A stretch of 20,364 nucleotides of DNA from JAPUIN01 sp041580375 (lineage in GTDB: Bacteria; Acidobacteriota; Polarisedimenticolia; Gp22-AA2). Shown here one piece after another: positions 12,643-20,364 of this stretch. The position numbers and the translations under genes are program-made. Position 1 is the first letter of the stretch, and every line of letters begins with the position of its first letter. The notes beneath the pieces were generated by a model, which did no database searches, was not told the origin of the DNA, and was given only the letters and a program-made list of their open reading frames with translations. Location: positions 1 through 20,364 of the forward strand of contig JBFGDZ010000050.1 in assembly GCA_041580375.1 (NCBI GenBank), read 5' to 3'.

Positions 12643-14430
12643 ATGACGGGCACGGACGACCGTTATCGCTTCCAGATCCAGCTGGGCCGACTTCTCGAGC
12701 AGACGGAGGACCCCGTCAAGCTCTACAAGGCCGCGCTGAGCCAGACCGCGCGCGCCCTGGGAGCGCGCGCGGGGGCCGTCTTCCTGCGCTCGTCCGTCTC
12801 CGGAGCCCTGCGCTCCTACACGTGGGGGCGGGGGGGGAACGGCTGGAGCCAGCAGGAGATCCGCGACTTCCTCGATCGCAAGCACCCGGCGCTGCGCCGC
12901 GATGAGATCATGGCGCCCATCCTGATCCGGGGACGGGCGCTGGGTGTTCTCGCGCTGCGCAGCGAGTCCGGGCCGTTCCCCGCCGGTGCGGGGCGCTGGC
13001 TGGCACGCCTGTGCCGCAAGCTGGGTCACGAAGCGGCGCTCCGGGAGGAGCGGCGGGTCAACCGGATCATCGATCAGATCAAGGACAAGACGGTCCGGGA
13101 GCTGCGTCCCAAGGACCTCTTCTACCAGGTCCTGCACGGCCTCAAGACGCTCACGCGGTACGATCACTCATCGGCCCTGCTCATCGCCGAGGACGACGGG
13201 GCGCGCCTCGTGCTGTATGCCGAGCAGATCGCCTGGATCAAGAAAAAGAGCGATCGGATCGGGAAGCGGATCAAGGTTCCGGAGGATCTGCTGCCGGCGC
13301 TGCGCCACATGACCCCCGTGCGCGCCGTCTCCTTTCCCTCCGCCCGGCGCCGGGGCGCCGGCGCCTCGTCCGAGAAGACCACGGCGTCGTCCGGCCGGGA
13401 CGCGGCGGCCCCCGCCAGGCTCCTCCGCTGGGGCGGCCGGGGAGCCGAGCCGGCCGAGGGGACGATCCTCACGGCGCCCCTGCACCAGGACGACGAGTTC
13501 CTCGGCGTTCTCAAGATCGCGGCGCGCGCGCCGAACGCGTTCGGCGCGATCGAGGCCGAGGCCGTCGCGAGGGTTCTGCGGCACGTCGCCTCGGTCATCC
13601 ACAACGCGCGCCGGGCGCTGTCGATGGAGGAGCGCATCATCGAGGCGGAGAAGAAGCACGCGATGGCGGATCTGGCCCGCGCCATCTCGCATGACGTGAA
13701 GAACGCCATCGGCGCAATCCTCCCGCTCGCGCAGCAGTCCCGCGAGGAGCTCCAGTCGGGTCAGTTCGATCCCAAAGTGCTCGAGGAGGATCTGCGGCAG
13801 ATCGAGCAGGCCGCGCGCACGTGCCAGAGGATCTTCGACGGCATGCTGCAGCTCGCCCGATCGGGTGTCCGACCCGTGGAGTCCGCGCCGCTGTCGAGCA
13901 TCCTGGACGGCGCGCTGTCGATTCTCGACACGCGGCTCAGGCGGGCCGGCATCACCCTCGACCTGAAGATCCCCGACGATCTGCCGAACGTGAACGCCAG
14001 CCGGGGCGGACTGGAGCAGCTGTTCCTCAACCTGTTCAGCAACGCCCTCGAGTCGATGACGGCGGGCGGGCGGCTCAAGGTGCGCGCCCGTGCCGTCGGG
14101 CCCAGCATCGAGGCCGTCATCTCCGATACCGGAGCGGGGATCTCGCCGGATCAGCTGAAGAGGATCCATGAGCCGTTCTACACCACGAAGGCCTCTGGAT
14201 TCGGGCTGGGTCTCGCGATCTGCCGTTCGATCCTGTGGGACATCGGCGGCGAGATGAGCATCGACAGTCAGCCGGGCCGGGGAACGGTCGTCCGCGTTCT
14301 GCTGCCGATCGAGGCGCGCGCCGCGGACTCCGCCGGCTCCGCGGCGGCCGCCCGGGCCAGGGACGCCGGCGCCGACGCCGGAGCGGCCGGCGCCGCTCCT
14401 CCCCGCGCGCCGGTTCGGGGGCCTTCGTGA
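12643..14430 (+). CDS. GAF-domain sensor histidine kinase
   Basis: The protein has 595 residues and no membrane segment, so it is a cytoplasmic sensor. Residues 10-135 and 155-325 look like two GAF domains (G-A-R-A-G-A-V-F-L; A-P-I-L-I-R-G-R-A-L-G-V-L-A-L; and in the second Y-D-H-S-S-A-L-L and L-T-A-P-L-H-Q-D-D-E-F-L-G-V-L). The second has a disordered insert (232-270). The H box is A-I-S-H350-D-V-K-N; the ATPase domain has N463-L-F-S-N467, D495-T-G-A-G-I, E-P-F-Y-T-T-K and G-F-G-L-G-L-A-I (519-526). An Ala/Arg-rich tail (556-595) is low complexity. ATG 12643 fits the domain start; ATG 12517 is a possible alternative with GGAG upstream, but adds only Pro/Arg-rich sequence. The stop overlaps the next start by 4 bases, coupling it to the REC-phosphatase partner. 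Confidence 0.93.
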   Translation: MTGTDDRYRFQIQLGRLLEQTEDPVKLYKAALSQTARALGARAGAVFLRSSVSGALRSYTWGRGGNGWSQQEIRDFLDRKHPALRRDEIMAPILIRGRALGVLALRSESGPFPAGAGRWLARLCRKLGHEAALREERRVNRIIDQIKDKTVRELRPKDLFYQVLHGLKTLTRYDHSSALLIAEDDGARLVLYAEQIAWIKKKSDRIGKRIKVPEDLLPALRHMTPVRAVSFPSARRRGAGASSEKTTASSGRDAAAPARLLRWGGRGAEPAEGTILTAPLHQDDEFLGVLKIAARAPNAFGAIEAEAVARVLRHVASVIHNARRALSMEERIIEAEKKHAMADLARAISHDVKNAIGAILPLAQQSREELQSGQFDPKVLEEDLRQIEQAARTCQRIFDGMLQLARSGVRPVESAPLSSILDGALSILDTRLRRAGITLDLKIPDDLPNVNASRGGLEQLFLNLFSNALESMTAGGRLKVRARAVGPSIEAVISDTGAGISPDQLKRIHEPFYTTKASGFGLGLAICRSILWDIGGEMSIDSQPGRGTVVRVLLPIEARAADSAGSAAAARARDAGADAGAAGAAPPRAPVRGPS

Positions 14431-15575
14431 AAGGGCAGCCGAGACGCATCCTGGTCGTGGACGACGACCCCGCCATGCTCCGGACGGTGGAGCGGATCCT
14501 CTCTCCCGCCCACGAGGTGAGGGGCTTCCAGTCGGGGGCGGAGGCGCTGGCCGCGTTCGAGAAGCAGTCGTTCGACGTGGCGATCGTCGACGTGCGCATG
14601 CCCGGCATGGACGGATTCGAAGTGACCGCCGCGATCAAGAAGATGGCCCCCCGGACCGAGGTGATCCTGGTCACCGGCTCCGTGACCGATCTCGACGACA
14701 AGCTGGTTCGATCGGTCAAGGAGAGGGCCGGCTATTTCATCACCAAGCCGTTCTCGCGCGCCGTTCTCGCCTCGCTGGTGGACCGATCGCTGGAGATCCA
14801 GGGCCTGGAGGAGGAGCGCGATCGCCTGATCCGGAAAATGACGGAGGATCTGGATCGCGCCCGGCGCTACCAGCAGGCGCTCCAGCCCAAGGGCCTGCCC
14901 CGCAGCTTCGGTCCGATCCGCGTCGCCGCGGCCTATCAGTCGAGCGAGTCGGTGGGAGGCGATCTGTTCGACGTGATGACTCTCGGAAACGACCGCCTGC
15001 TGCTGATGGTCGCGGACGTGGTCGGCCACGGCGTGGCCGCGGCGCTCGTCACCGGCATGGTCAAGACCGCCATCGGGCGATCGCTGCAGGACGAGGAGGG
15101 GCTGGTGGCGACCATCCGCGCGGTCATCGAGACGCTGGCTCCGCTGGGGCAGCACCGTTTCGTCACCATGTTCCTGGGCACGGTGGACGTGCGCGCCCGC
15201 AGGCTCGACTACGTCAACGCCGGCCACCCTCCCGCGCTGATCTGGGGGGGCGGGGAGCAACCCCGCGCGCTCGATGCCACCACGCCCCTGCTCTCGTTCG
15301 GGCTCGGCGTGTCGCCCGACCCGGCGCGCTCGGTGACGTTCCGGCCGGGCGAACGGCTGGCGCTCTACACGGACGGGCTCTACGAGGTCCGCGATCCGTC
15401 CGGAAACGAGTTCGGCAGGGATCGCCTCGTGCAAACCTTCATCGAGGGGCGGGGATCGATCGAGCACGTCGCGGAGGCGGCGATGAAGACGGTCCGGCAA
15501 CACGCCGGCGGCCGCCCGCCCGGAGACGATCTCACGATGCTGATCGCCGAGTTCGGGCAGGATGGACATGGATAG
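14427..15575 (+). CDS. Response regulator with PP2C (RsbU/SpoIIE-type) phosphatase output
   Basis: The protein has 382 residues. The receiver domain (about 6-118) has acidic pocket D12-D13-D14, phospho-acceptor D55 in I-V-D-V-R-M-P-G, T83 and K107 in I-T-K-P-F. A coiled linker (120-155) with L-Q-P joins a PP2C/SpoIIE phosphatase (about 165-378). Metal-site motifs there are S-V-G-G-D179-L-F-D, A-D197-V-V-G-H-G, N-A-G-H-P-P-A, Y-T-D316-G-L-Y-E and G-D-D368-L-T-M-L. The upstream kinase probably phosphorylates D55, and the phosphatase would then dephosphorylate an anti-sigma-factor antagonist (partner switching). No antagonist or anti-sigma gene is in the window. GTG 14427 lies in a GTGA overlap with the kinase stop, with GGGGG 7 bases upstream. 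Confidence 0.93.
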   Translation: MKGQPRRILVVDDDPAMLRTVERILSPAHEVRGFQSGAEALAAFEKQSFDVAIVDVRMPGMDGFEVTAAIKKMAPRTEVILVTGSVTDLDDKLVRSVKERAGYFITKPFSRAVLASLVDRSLEIQGLEEERDRLIRKMTEDLDRARRYQQALQPKGLPRSFGPIRVAAAYQSSESVGGDLFDVMTLGNDRLLLMVADVVGHGVAAALVTGMVKTAIGRSLQDEEGLVATIRAVIETLAPLGQHRFVTMFLGTVDVRARRLDYVNAGHPPALIWGGGEQPRALDATTPLLSFGLGVSPDPARSVTFRPGERLALYTDGLYEVRDPSGNEFGRDRLVQTFIEGRGSIEHVAEAAMKTVRQHAGGRPPGDDLTMLIAEFGQDGHG

Positions 15576-15621
15576 GAACGCGCCGGGGCATCGCGCGGGG
15601 CCGCGTCCGGAGCGGGGATAG

Positions 15622-16659
15622 GTGGTCCGCGCCGTGGCGGCCCACTGGCCGGATCTGAGCGACGAAGAACTTCTCTCGATGCGAATCTGCGACCTCGGAC
15701 TGCGGATCGAGGGGTCCGAGCTCGAGCCGAGAGTCCAGGCGCTCTTCTCCGAGATCGAGGAGAAGGGCCTGCGCCGGTTCCGCCCACGCGTCTATCTCGG
15801 CGACGAGTGGTTCAGCCCCGACGGCGTGCCGTCCATCTCGATCCCGTTCTTCCTGGCGCATCCCCGCCTCAAGGCGCTGGAGAAGAAGTTCATGCTGGAG
15901 GTCGAGGGAGGGACGGAGGAGTGGTGTCTGAGGCTCCTGCGCCACGAGTGCGGTCACTCCTTCGATCACGCCTACCGGCTCTCGGCCAAGCGCCGCTGGA
16001 GGGAGCTGTTCGGCTCGCCATCCGGCGAGTACGACGTGGACACCTACCACCCGCGACCCTACAGCCGGAGTTACGTCGTGCACCTCGACAACTGGTACTC
16101 GCAGTCCCATCCCTCCGAGGATTTCGCCGAGACCTTCGCCGTGTGGCTCCGTCCGGGCTCGAACTGGGAGACGCGATACGGGCGCTGGGCCGGCGCGCTC
16201 GAGAAGCTCCGCTACGTCGACCGGCTCGTCCGCCAGTACGGCGACCGCGAGCCGTCCGTGAAGCGCGGCCCCCACACGTACTCGGCGTCCCGGATGAAGA
16301 TCACGTTGGACCGGTACTACATGAGAAAGATCCGGCAGAACCGGGCCGAGTATCCGGATTTCTTCGATGCGGATCTGAAGAGCATCTTCGACGGAGAACC
16401 GCACCTTCCGAAGAAGGACTTCGGCGCGGCCGGATTCCTGCGGCGCAACCGGCCCATGATCGTCACCACCGTGAGCCGGTGGACGGGGGAGAAGAAGTTC
16501 ACGATCCATTCGCTGGTCAAGAAGCTCACGGCGCGCTGCGATCAGATCGATCTGCGGCTCGGCAGGACCGAGTCGCAGACGAACCTGGAGGTGGCCGCCT
16601 ATCTCGCGACGCTCGTGATGAACTACTTGTTCACGGGGCAGTTCAAGCGCACCGTCTGA
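15622..16659 (+). CDS. Putative zinc-binding metallopeptidase
   Basis: The protein has 345 residues and neither signal peptide nor membrane helix. The zincin motif R-H108-E-C-G-H112-S-F-D-H (HExxH) lies in the middle, and H-P-S-E166-D-F-A-E170-T-F-A-V-W-L about 55 residues later supplies a probable third zinc ligand. N-terminal residues 35-95 contain F-R-P-R-V-Y-L-G-D-E-W-F and S-I-S-I-P-F-F-L-A-H-P. A basic C-terminal half (200-345) has Y-Y-M-R-K-I-R-Q-N-R-A and ends with a helix. The layout resembles the 'putative zinc-binding metallopeptidase' family (PF15887-like, from memory). GTG 15622 is uncertain, since the upstream GGGG is only moderate; GTG 15634 is an alternative. The 46-base gap to the phosphatase and 37-base gap to the ATP-grasp gene suggest one operon. 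Confidence 0.8.
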   Translation: MVRAVAAHWPDLSDEELLSMRICDLGLRIEGSELEPRVQALFSEIEEKGLRRFRPRVYLGDEWFSPDGVPSISIPFFLAHPRLKALEKKFMLEVEGGTEEWCLRLLRHECGHSFDHAYRLSAKRRWRELFGSPSGEYDVDTYHPRPYSRSYVVHLDNWYSQSHPSEDFAETFAVWLRPGSNWETRYGRWAGALEKLRYVDRLVRQYGDREPSVKRGPHTYSASRMKITLDRYYMRKIRQNRAEYPDFFDADLKSIFDGEPHLPKKDFGAAGFLRRNRPMIVTTVSRWTGEKKFTIHSLVKKLTARCDQIDLRLGRTESQTNLEVAAYLATLVMNYLFTGQFKRTV

Positions 16660-16696
16660 CGGCGCGGGGCGATCCGAGGGGGACGGGAGGGGGACG

Positions 16697-17728
16697 ATGG
16701 CCGGCCGGAAGCTGAAGATCCTCGTGATGTTCGACGTGGGGTTCGCGCCGCCCCCGGATCACGACTACGCGGAGGACCTGGAGGACGACTCGTACGAGAC
16801 GGAGAATGACGTCATCACGACGCTGCGCCGCCAGGGGCACACCGTCAGGCCGTTCGGCGTCTACGACGACATCCACGGCCTGATCCAGGAGATCCGCGCC
16901 AACCCGCCCGACGTCGCGTTCAACCTGTGCGAGGCGTTCAAGGGGGATCGCAATCTGGAGCCGAACGTCGTCGGGCTGCTCGAGCTGATGAACGTGACCT
17001 ACACCGGCGCGGGTCCCGCGGCGCTGCGGATCTGCAAGGACAAGGGTCTGACGAAGAAGATCCTCTCCTATCATCGCGTCCCGATCCCGCGCTTCGTCGT
17101 GTCGCGGCGATCCCGGCCTCTGAGGCGCCTGCGGCACTTCGCTTTTCCGGCCTTCATCAAGCCGCTCGGGCTGGAGGCGTCCGAGGGGATCGCGCAGATG
17201 TCTTTCGCCGACGACGAGGCGGCCTGCCTGGAGCGCGTGAAGTTCATCCATGAGAGCCTGAAGGTGGACGCGATTATCGAGGAGTACATCGATGGCCGCG
17301 AGATCTACGTCGGCGTCCTGGGCAACAACCACCTGCAGGTCCTCCCTCCGCGCGAGCTCTTCTTCGCGCAGATCCCGGAAGGGGAGCCCAAGTTCGCCAC
17401 CTTTCGGGCCAAGTGGGACGAGAAATACCGCAAGCGGTGGGGGATCAAGAGCGGGCCGGCGCGGGAGATACCCGCCAGGACGAAAAAGAAACTGACGGAG
17501 ATCTGCCGCAAGGTCTACCGCTTGTTCGAGATCCGCGGGTACGCGCGCATCGACCTGCGGCTCAACACGAAGGGCCAGCTCGTCTTCCTGGAGGCGAACC
17601 CGAACCCGTCGCTTGCGGAGGAGGAGGACTTCGCCCTCGCCGCGAAGAGCGGCGGGCTCGAATACGGACGCCTGATCCGGAAGATCCTCCGACTCGCGGG
17701 CGTCGACGGCGCCCTGCCGGGCCGCTGA
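16697..17728 (+). CDS. ATP-grasp ligase of the D-alanine–D-alanine ligase type
   Basis: The protein has 343 residues. It shows the three-part ATP-grasp layout: an N-terminal Rossmann-like part (1-110, K-I-L-V-M-F-D, F-N-L-C-E-A-F, and T-Y-T-G-A-G-P as in Ddl), a central ATP-binding part (F-P-A-F-I-K155-P-L-G-L-E-A-S-E-G-I; I-I-E-E-Y-I-D-G-R-E-I-Y-V) and the catalytic part (Y-A-R284-I-D-L-R-L; F-L-E299-A-N301-P-N-P-S-L). Such enzymes join a carboxylate to an amine through an acyl-phosphate. Position after a metallopeptidase rather than mur/fts genes argues against the housekeeping Ddl and for a peptide-like product. A basic insertion (about 232-265) lies before the catalytic segment. ATG 16697 has GGGAGGGGG 4-5 bases upstream. 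Confidence 0.88.
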   Translation: MAGRKLKILVMFDVGFAPPPDHDYAEDLEDDSYETENDVITTLRRQGHTVRPFGVYDDIHGLIQEIRANPPDVAFNLCEAFKGDRNLEPNVVGLLELMNVTYTGAGPAALRICKDKGLTKKILSYHRVPIPRFVVSRRSRPLRRLRHFAFPAFIKPLGLEASEGIAQMSFADDEAACLERVKFIHESLKVDAIIEEYIDGREIYVGVLGNNHLQVLPPRELFFAQIPEGEPKFATFRAKWDEKYRKRWGIKSGPAREIPARTKKKLTEICRKVYRLFEIRGYARIDLRLNTKGQLVFLEANPNPSLAEEEDFALAAKSGGLEYGRLIRKILRLAGVDGALPGR

Positions 17729-17872
17729 TGATCATCGGGCGGCCCGGCCCGGCGAGAATTTCCGACGACAGATCTTGATCCCCGCCCGGATCGGCGTATG
17801 GGGAAGAATGCTCCGGGCGCGCCGCCGCGCCCCGGCAGAGCGACGTTCACGATCATCGGAGGAGGATCCATC

Positions 17873-19741
17873 GTGATATCGATCCCCGGGCGCATACCCG
17901 CCGCGCGCGTCGTGCTCGCCGCCGCGCTCATGCTGGAGTCCGCCGGCGCGCCCATGGCGGGCTCCGTCGATCCGCTCGTGCAGGTTTCGGGTCCGTCGCT
18001 GTTCGCCGACTGCATGGCCGACCTGCCGCAGGGCGGGATCAACTTCGCCGGGAGCGAGGTCGAGCCGTGGGTCGCCGTCAACCCGGTTGATCCGCTCAAC
18101 ATCGTGGGAACCTGGCAGCAGGATCGCTGGAACAACGGGGGAGCGCGCGGGCTCGCGGTGGGGGTGAGCCTCGACGGCGGACGGACCTTCAGGACCGTCG
18201 TCGTCCCGGGGCTCACACGCTGCACCGGCGGGACCTTCCTGCGCGCGTCGGATCCCTGGCTGTCGTTCGGCCCGGACGGCACGCTGCATCACATCGCCCT
18301 GGCGTTCACCTCGGGTCCGGGCGGCTTCAACGGCATTCTCGCCAATCGGTCGACCGACGGCGGTCTCACCTGGAGCCCCCCCGTCGTCCTGGCGGCGAAC
18401 TCGCCTCCGTTCTTTCACGACAAGGAGACGATCACCGCCGATCCGCACGACCCCCTGTTCGTGTACGCCGTCTGGGATCGGCTCGATTTCAGCCGCAACC
18501 TCGGCCCCGCGCTGTTCGCCCGCAGCCGCACCGGCGGGGCGACCTGGGAGCCGCCCCGGATCCTGTACGACCCCGGCTTCGGCAACCAGACGGTCGGGAA
18601 CCAGATCGTCGTGCTCCCCGACGGCGCGCTCATGAACTTCTTCACCGAGGCGATCGGGAACAGGCTCTTCCTCTCCTACCGAAGATCGGAGGACCGGGGG
18701 GCGACGTGGGCGCCGGGCGCCGGGGCGTTCCGCGTCATGACGCTCACGGGCCGCGGCGCGATCGACCCCGATCGGCGCCGGCCGGTGCGGGACGCGGCGT
18801 TCCTGTTCGACGTCGCGGTCGATCCGCGGACCGGGGCGCTGTACATCGTGACGCAGAGGAGCAGCTTCGCGGACGGCGTCCCGATCGACCAGGTGGGATT
18901 CACCCGCTCGATCGACGGCGGGCTGACCTGGAGCGCCCTGGCGACGATCAACCGCACGCCCGCGGAGGCCGGCCCGCTCGAGCGGCAGGCCTTCATCCCG
19001 TCCGTCCACGTGTCCGGCAACGGCACGATCGGCGTCTCGTACTACGACTTCCGTTTCAACGATCCCGAGCCCGGCGCGCTGACCGATCACTGGTTCATCT
19101 GGTGCCATCCGCTCGCGTCCGACTGCGCGCGGCCGTCCCGCTGGCGCGAGGAGCTCCGGATGACCGGGGCCTCCTTCGACATGCTTCAGGCCCCGTTCGC
19201 CGGCGGGCTGTTCGTCGGCGACTACGTCGGCCTGGCGTCGGCCGGGGCGGATTTCATCGCCTTGTTCTCGCAGCCGCATGACGGAGATCCCGCGAGCGCC
19301 TTCTCGCGCCGCGTTTTTCCGGACGATCCCGTCGACCCGCGCGGGGCCGGCTACTGGTCCCACCAGGTCCGGGCGCACCTGCTCGGCCGGGGACGCGCCG
19401 GCGTCCCGGAGTCGCTGCTGCGCGAGTACCTGGAGGACATCCGGGCCCTGTACGACCCCTTCGACCGGGTCGACGGGCTCGCCGATCTGGACGCCGTGCT
19501 CGCCCCGCCCCCGCCTCCCGCGATGCGCGCGCTGGCCGAGCGGCAGGTGCTGGCCCTCCTGCTGAATCAGGCGTCGCTGCGCGTGCCCCCGTTCACGGAG
19601 ATCCGTCCCGGCGAGACGCTCACGGAGGTGATCGACGGGCTGATCGCGGTCCTCGGGGATCCGTCGAGCTCCTTCCGGTCGCTCGAGGCCGCGAAGGACC
19701 TCGCGGAGGCGATCAACGAGGGCGTTCTTCCGGCGGGCTAG
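17873..19741 (+). CDS. Exported Asp-box (BNR, sialidase-like) beta-propeller protein
   Basis: The protein has 622 residues. A signal peptide occupies about 1-30 (basic head, A-A-A-L-M-L core, A-G-A-P-M-A-G). Five Asp-box motifs (S-x-D-G-G-x-T-W type) lie at about 99-106, 160-167, 218-225, 272-279 and 346-353, marking a sialidase/BNR six-bladed propeller. F-V-G-D-Y-V-G-L (447-454) is typical of these proteins. A C-terminal helical part (510-622) carries A-L-L-L-N-Q-A-S and E-A-K-D-L-A-E-A-I-N-E-G, an appended domain often seen on exported proteins of this type. Sialidase activity is not shown, because the Arg triad is not identifiable by eye. GTG 17873 is chosen for GGAGGAGGA (17858-17866) at 6-base spacing; an ATG at 17798 adds a non-signal head. 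Confidence 0.88.
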   Translation: MISIPGRIPAARVVLAAALMLESAGAPMAGSVDPLVQVSGPSLFADCMADLPQGGINFAGSEVEPWVAVNPVDPLNIVGTWQQDRWNNGGARGLAVGVSLDGGRTFRTVVVPGLTRCTGGTFLRASDPWLSFGPDGTLHHIALAFTSGPGGFNGILANRSTDGGLTWSPPVVLAANSPPFFHDKETITADPHDPLFVYAVWDRLDFSRNLGPALFARSRTGGATWEPPRILYDPGFGNQTVGNQIVVLPDGALMNFFTEAIGNRLFLSYRRSEDRGATWAPGAGAFRVMTLTGRGAIDPDRRRPVRDAAFLFDVAVDPRTGALYIVTQRSSFADGVPIDQVGFTRSIDGGLTWSALATINRTPAEAGPLERQAFIPSVHVSGNGTIGVSYYDFRFNDPEPGALTDHWFIWCHPLASDCARPSRWREELRMTGASFDMLQAPFAGGLFVGDYVGLASAGADFIALFSQPHDGDPASAFSRRVFPDDPVDPRGAGYWSHQVRAHLLGRGRAGVPESLLREYLEDIRALYDPFDRVDGLADLDAVLAPPPPPAMRALAERQVLALLLNQASLRVPPFTEIRPGETLTEVIDGLIAVLGDPSSSFRSLEAAKDLAEAINEGVLPAG

Positions 19742-19770
19742 ATCGCCCGCAAACCCATGCCGCTCAAGGA

Positions 19771-19799
19771 TTGCGGGGGATCGACCGATCCGCTACACT
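19771..19799 (+). promoter_or_regulatory. Promoter with operator-like dyad before the GNAT gene
   Basis: TTGCGG (19771-19776) and TACACT (19794-19799) are 17 bases apart. Between them GGATCG (19778-19783) and CGATCC (19786-19791) form a perfect 6-bp dyad with 2-base centre, a common repressor arrangement. Predicted transcription starts near 19806. Confidence 0.45.
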
Positions 19800-19842
19800 G
19801 GTGTCCCTTATTCGTCGCCGGACCGGATCCCGAAAGGGGAGC

Positions 19843-20364
19843 ATGCCTGAACTCGTCGATCGCCCGTACACGACGTCGGATTTGGCGGCGCTGCGCGGTC
19901 TGTGGGAGACCGTCTACGAGGGCGCTTCGATCGGACGCCGCGAAGCGGCGTTCCGGTGGGTGGCCGAGCGCAATCCGCTCTGTCCCGGGGGAGCGCCGCG
20001 CCACCTGGTCATGGACGGCGGACGCGTCGCGGGGACGCTCGGATCGCTGCCTGTGCGATGCAGCGCCGCGGGGCGCGTCCTGGACCTTCACTTCTCGCAC
20101 GACCTGCTCGTCGATCCGGCCTACCGGGGGCTGGGCCTGGGCAAGCGCCTCATCCGCCAGGTCGCGGCGGCCGCGCCGTCCGTGGCGGGCGGATTGTGGA
20201 TGACCGGTCCCTGCTATGCCCTGCACCAGCGGATGGGCTGGAAGCCGGTGACGCCGTTCCACGGCCAGGCGCTCGTCCTGGACGCCGCCGCCCTGCTGCG
20301 GCGGCGCATCCGATCGCGCCCGGCCGTCGCGCTCGTCGGCTGGGCCGCCGACGCCTACGCGGCC
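19843..20364 (+). CDS. GNAT-family N-acetyltransferase, truncated at the window edge
   Basis: The frame is open from ATG 19843 to the window end (174 codons), so the C-terminus lies outside. The acetyl-CoA binding motif A of GNAT enzymes is visible: F-S-H-D-L-L-V-D-P-A-Y-R95-G-L-G-L-G100-K-R-L-I. The N-terminal part has Y-T-T-S-D-L-A-A-L-R-G-L-W and F-R-W-V-A-E-R-N-P, and the region after motif A has Y-A-L-H-Q-R-M-G-W-K-P-V, typical of the last GNAT strands. These enzymes move an acetyl group onto an amine; the substrate is unknown. GGGGA lies just before the ATG (short spacing). It has its own promoter, so it is probably not in the sialidase-like gene's operon. Confidence 0.85.
   Translation, partial: MPELVDRPYTTSDLAALRGLWETVYEGASIGRREAAFRWVAERNPLCPGGAPRHLVMDGGRVAGTLGSLPVRCSAAGRVLDLHFSHDLLVDPAYRGLGLGKRLIRQVAAAAPSVAGGLWMTGPCYALHQRMGWKPVTPFHGQALVLDAAALLRRRIRSRPAVALVGWAADAYAA

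Noticed and set aside
17732..19378. 548-codon minus-strand open frame
   Set aside because: It is the shadow of the Asp-box protein; its Arg/Ala/Pro/Gly-rich product resembles no family.

Overview
The window is GC-rich, densely packed bacterial chromosome with no mobile element, integrase or CRISPR array and no gene-free stretch longer than 300 bases. The gene content (divergent YchF, a probable MXAN_5187-type C-terminal domain protein, exported TPR and Asp-box proteins, anti-sigma-like membrane protein, TonB receptor) suggests an uncultured Gram-negative lineage of the Acidobacteriota or a neighbouring phylum. That placement is inference from gene style only; no rRNA or phylogenetic marker was examined.

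Layout. 1-401: left-edge partial exported hydrolase-like gene (-). 549-776: cold-shock protein. 882-2972: aldolase/short-chain dehydrogenase fusion. 2994-4302: a coupled two-gene minus operon (hypothetical protein, then exported TPR protein). 4486-5937: selA. 5955-7040: divergent YchF (-). 7152-7775: exported Tyr/Gly/His-rich protein. 7833-8019: tRNA-Pro(TGG) and tRNA-Arg(CCG), followed by a small membrane protein. 8667-11665: minus operon of an ABC-type substrate-binding protein and a TonB-dependent receptor. 11898-12199: tRNA-Arg(TCT), tRNA-His(GTG), tRNA-Lys(CTT). 12267-12491: a selenoprotein gene. 12643-17728: GAF histidine kinase, REC-PP2C phosphatase, zinc metallopeptidase and ATP-grasp ligase, all on plus. 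17873-19741: exported Asp-box protein. 19843-end: partial GNAT acetyltransferase.

The main find is the 74-codon gene at 12267-12491. It has a strong ribosome binding site and encodes a cysteine-free, thioredoxin/glutaredoxin-like protein with two in-frame UGA codons. One lies at the redox-motif position (U-P-Y-T); the other is third from the end (U-G-V-stop). A hairpin in bacterial SECIS position follows each UGA. selA, whose product makes Sec-tRNA, lies about 6.3 kb upstream. Ordinary gene callers would miss the gene or call it a pseudogene. It fits the 'UXX-star' selenoprotein type I recall from public annotation, but I could not search.

Regulation is unusually readable. Several sigma70-type promoters are visible: a divergent pair sharing one -35 box, two near-leaderless genes, a recurring GCTAC -10 core, and dyads placed on promoter elements before ychF, the TonB operon and the GNAT gene. 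The kinase and phosphatase overlap by 4 bases and probably form one signalling pair; the metallopeptidase and ATP-grasp genes follow closely and may be its peptide-related output.
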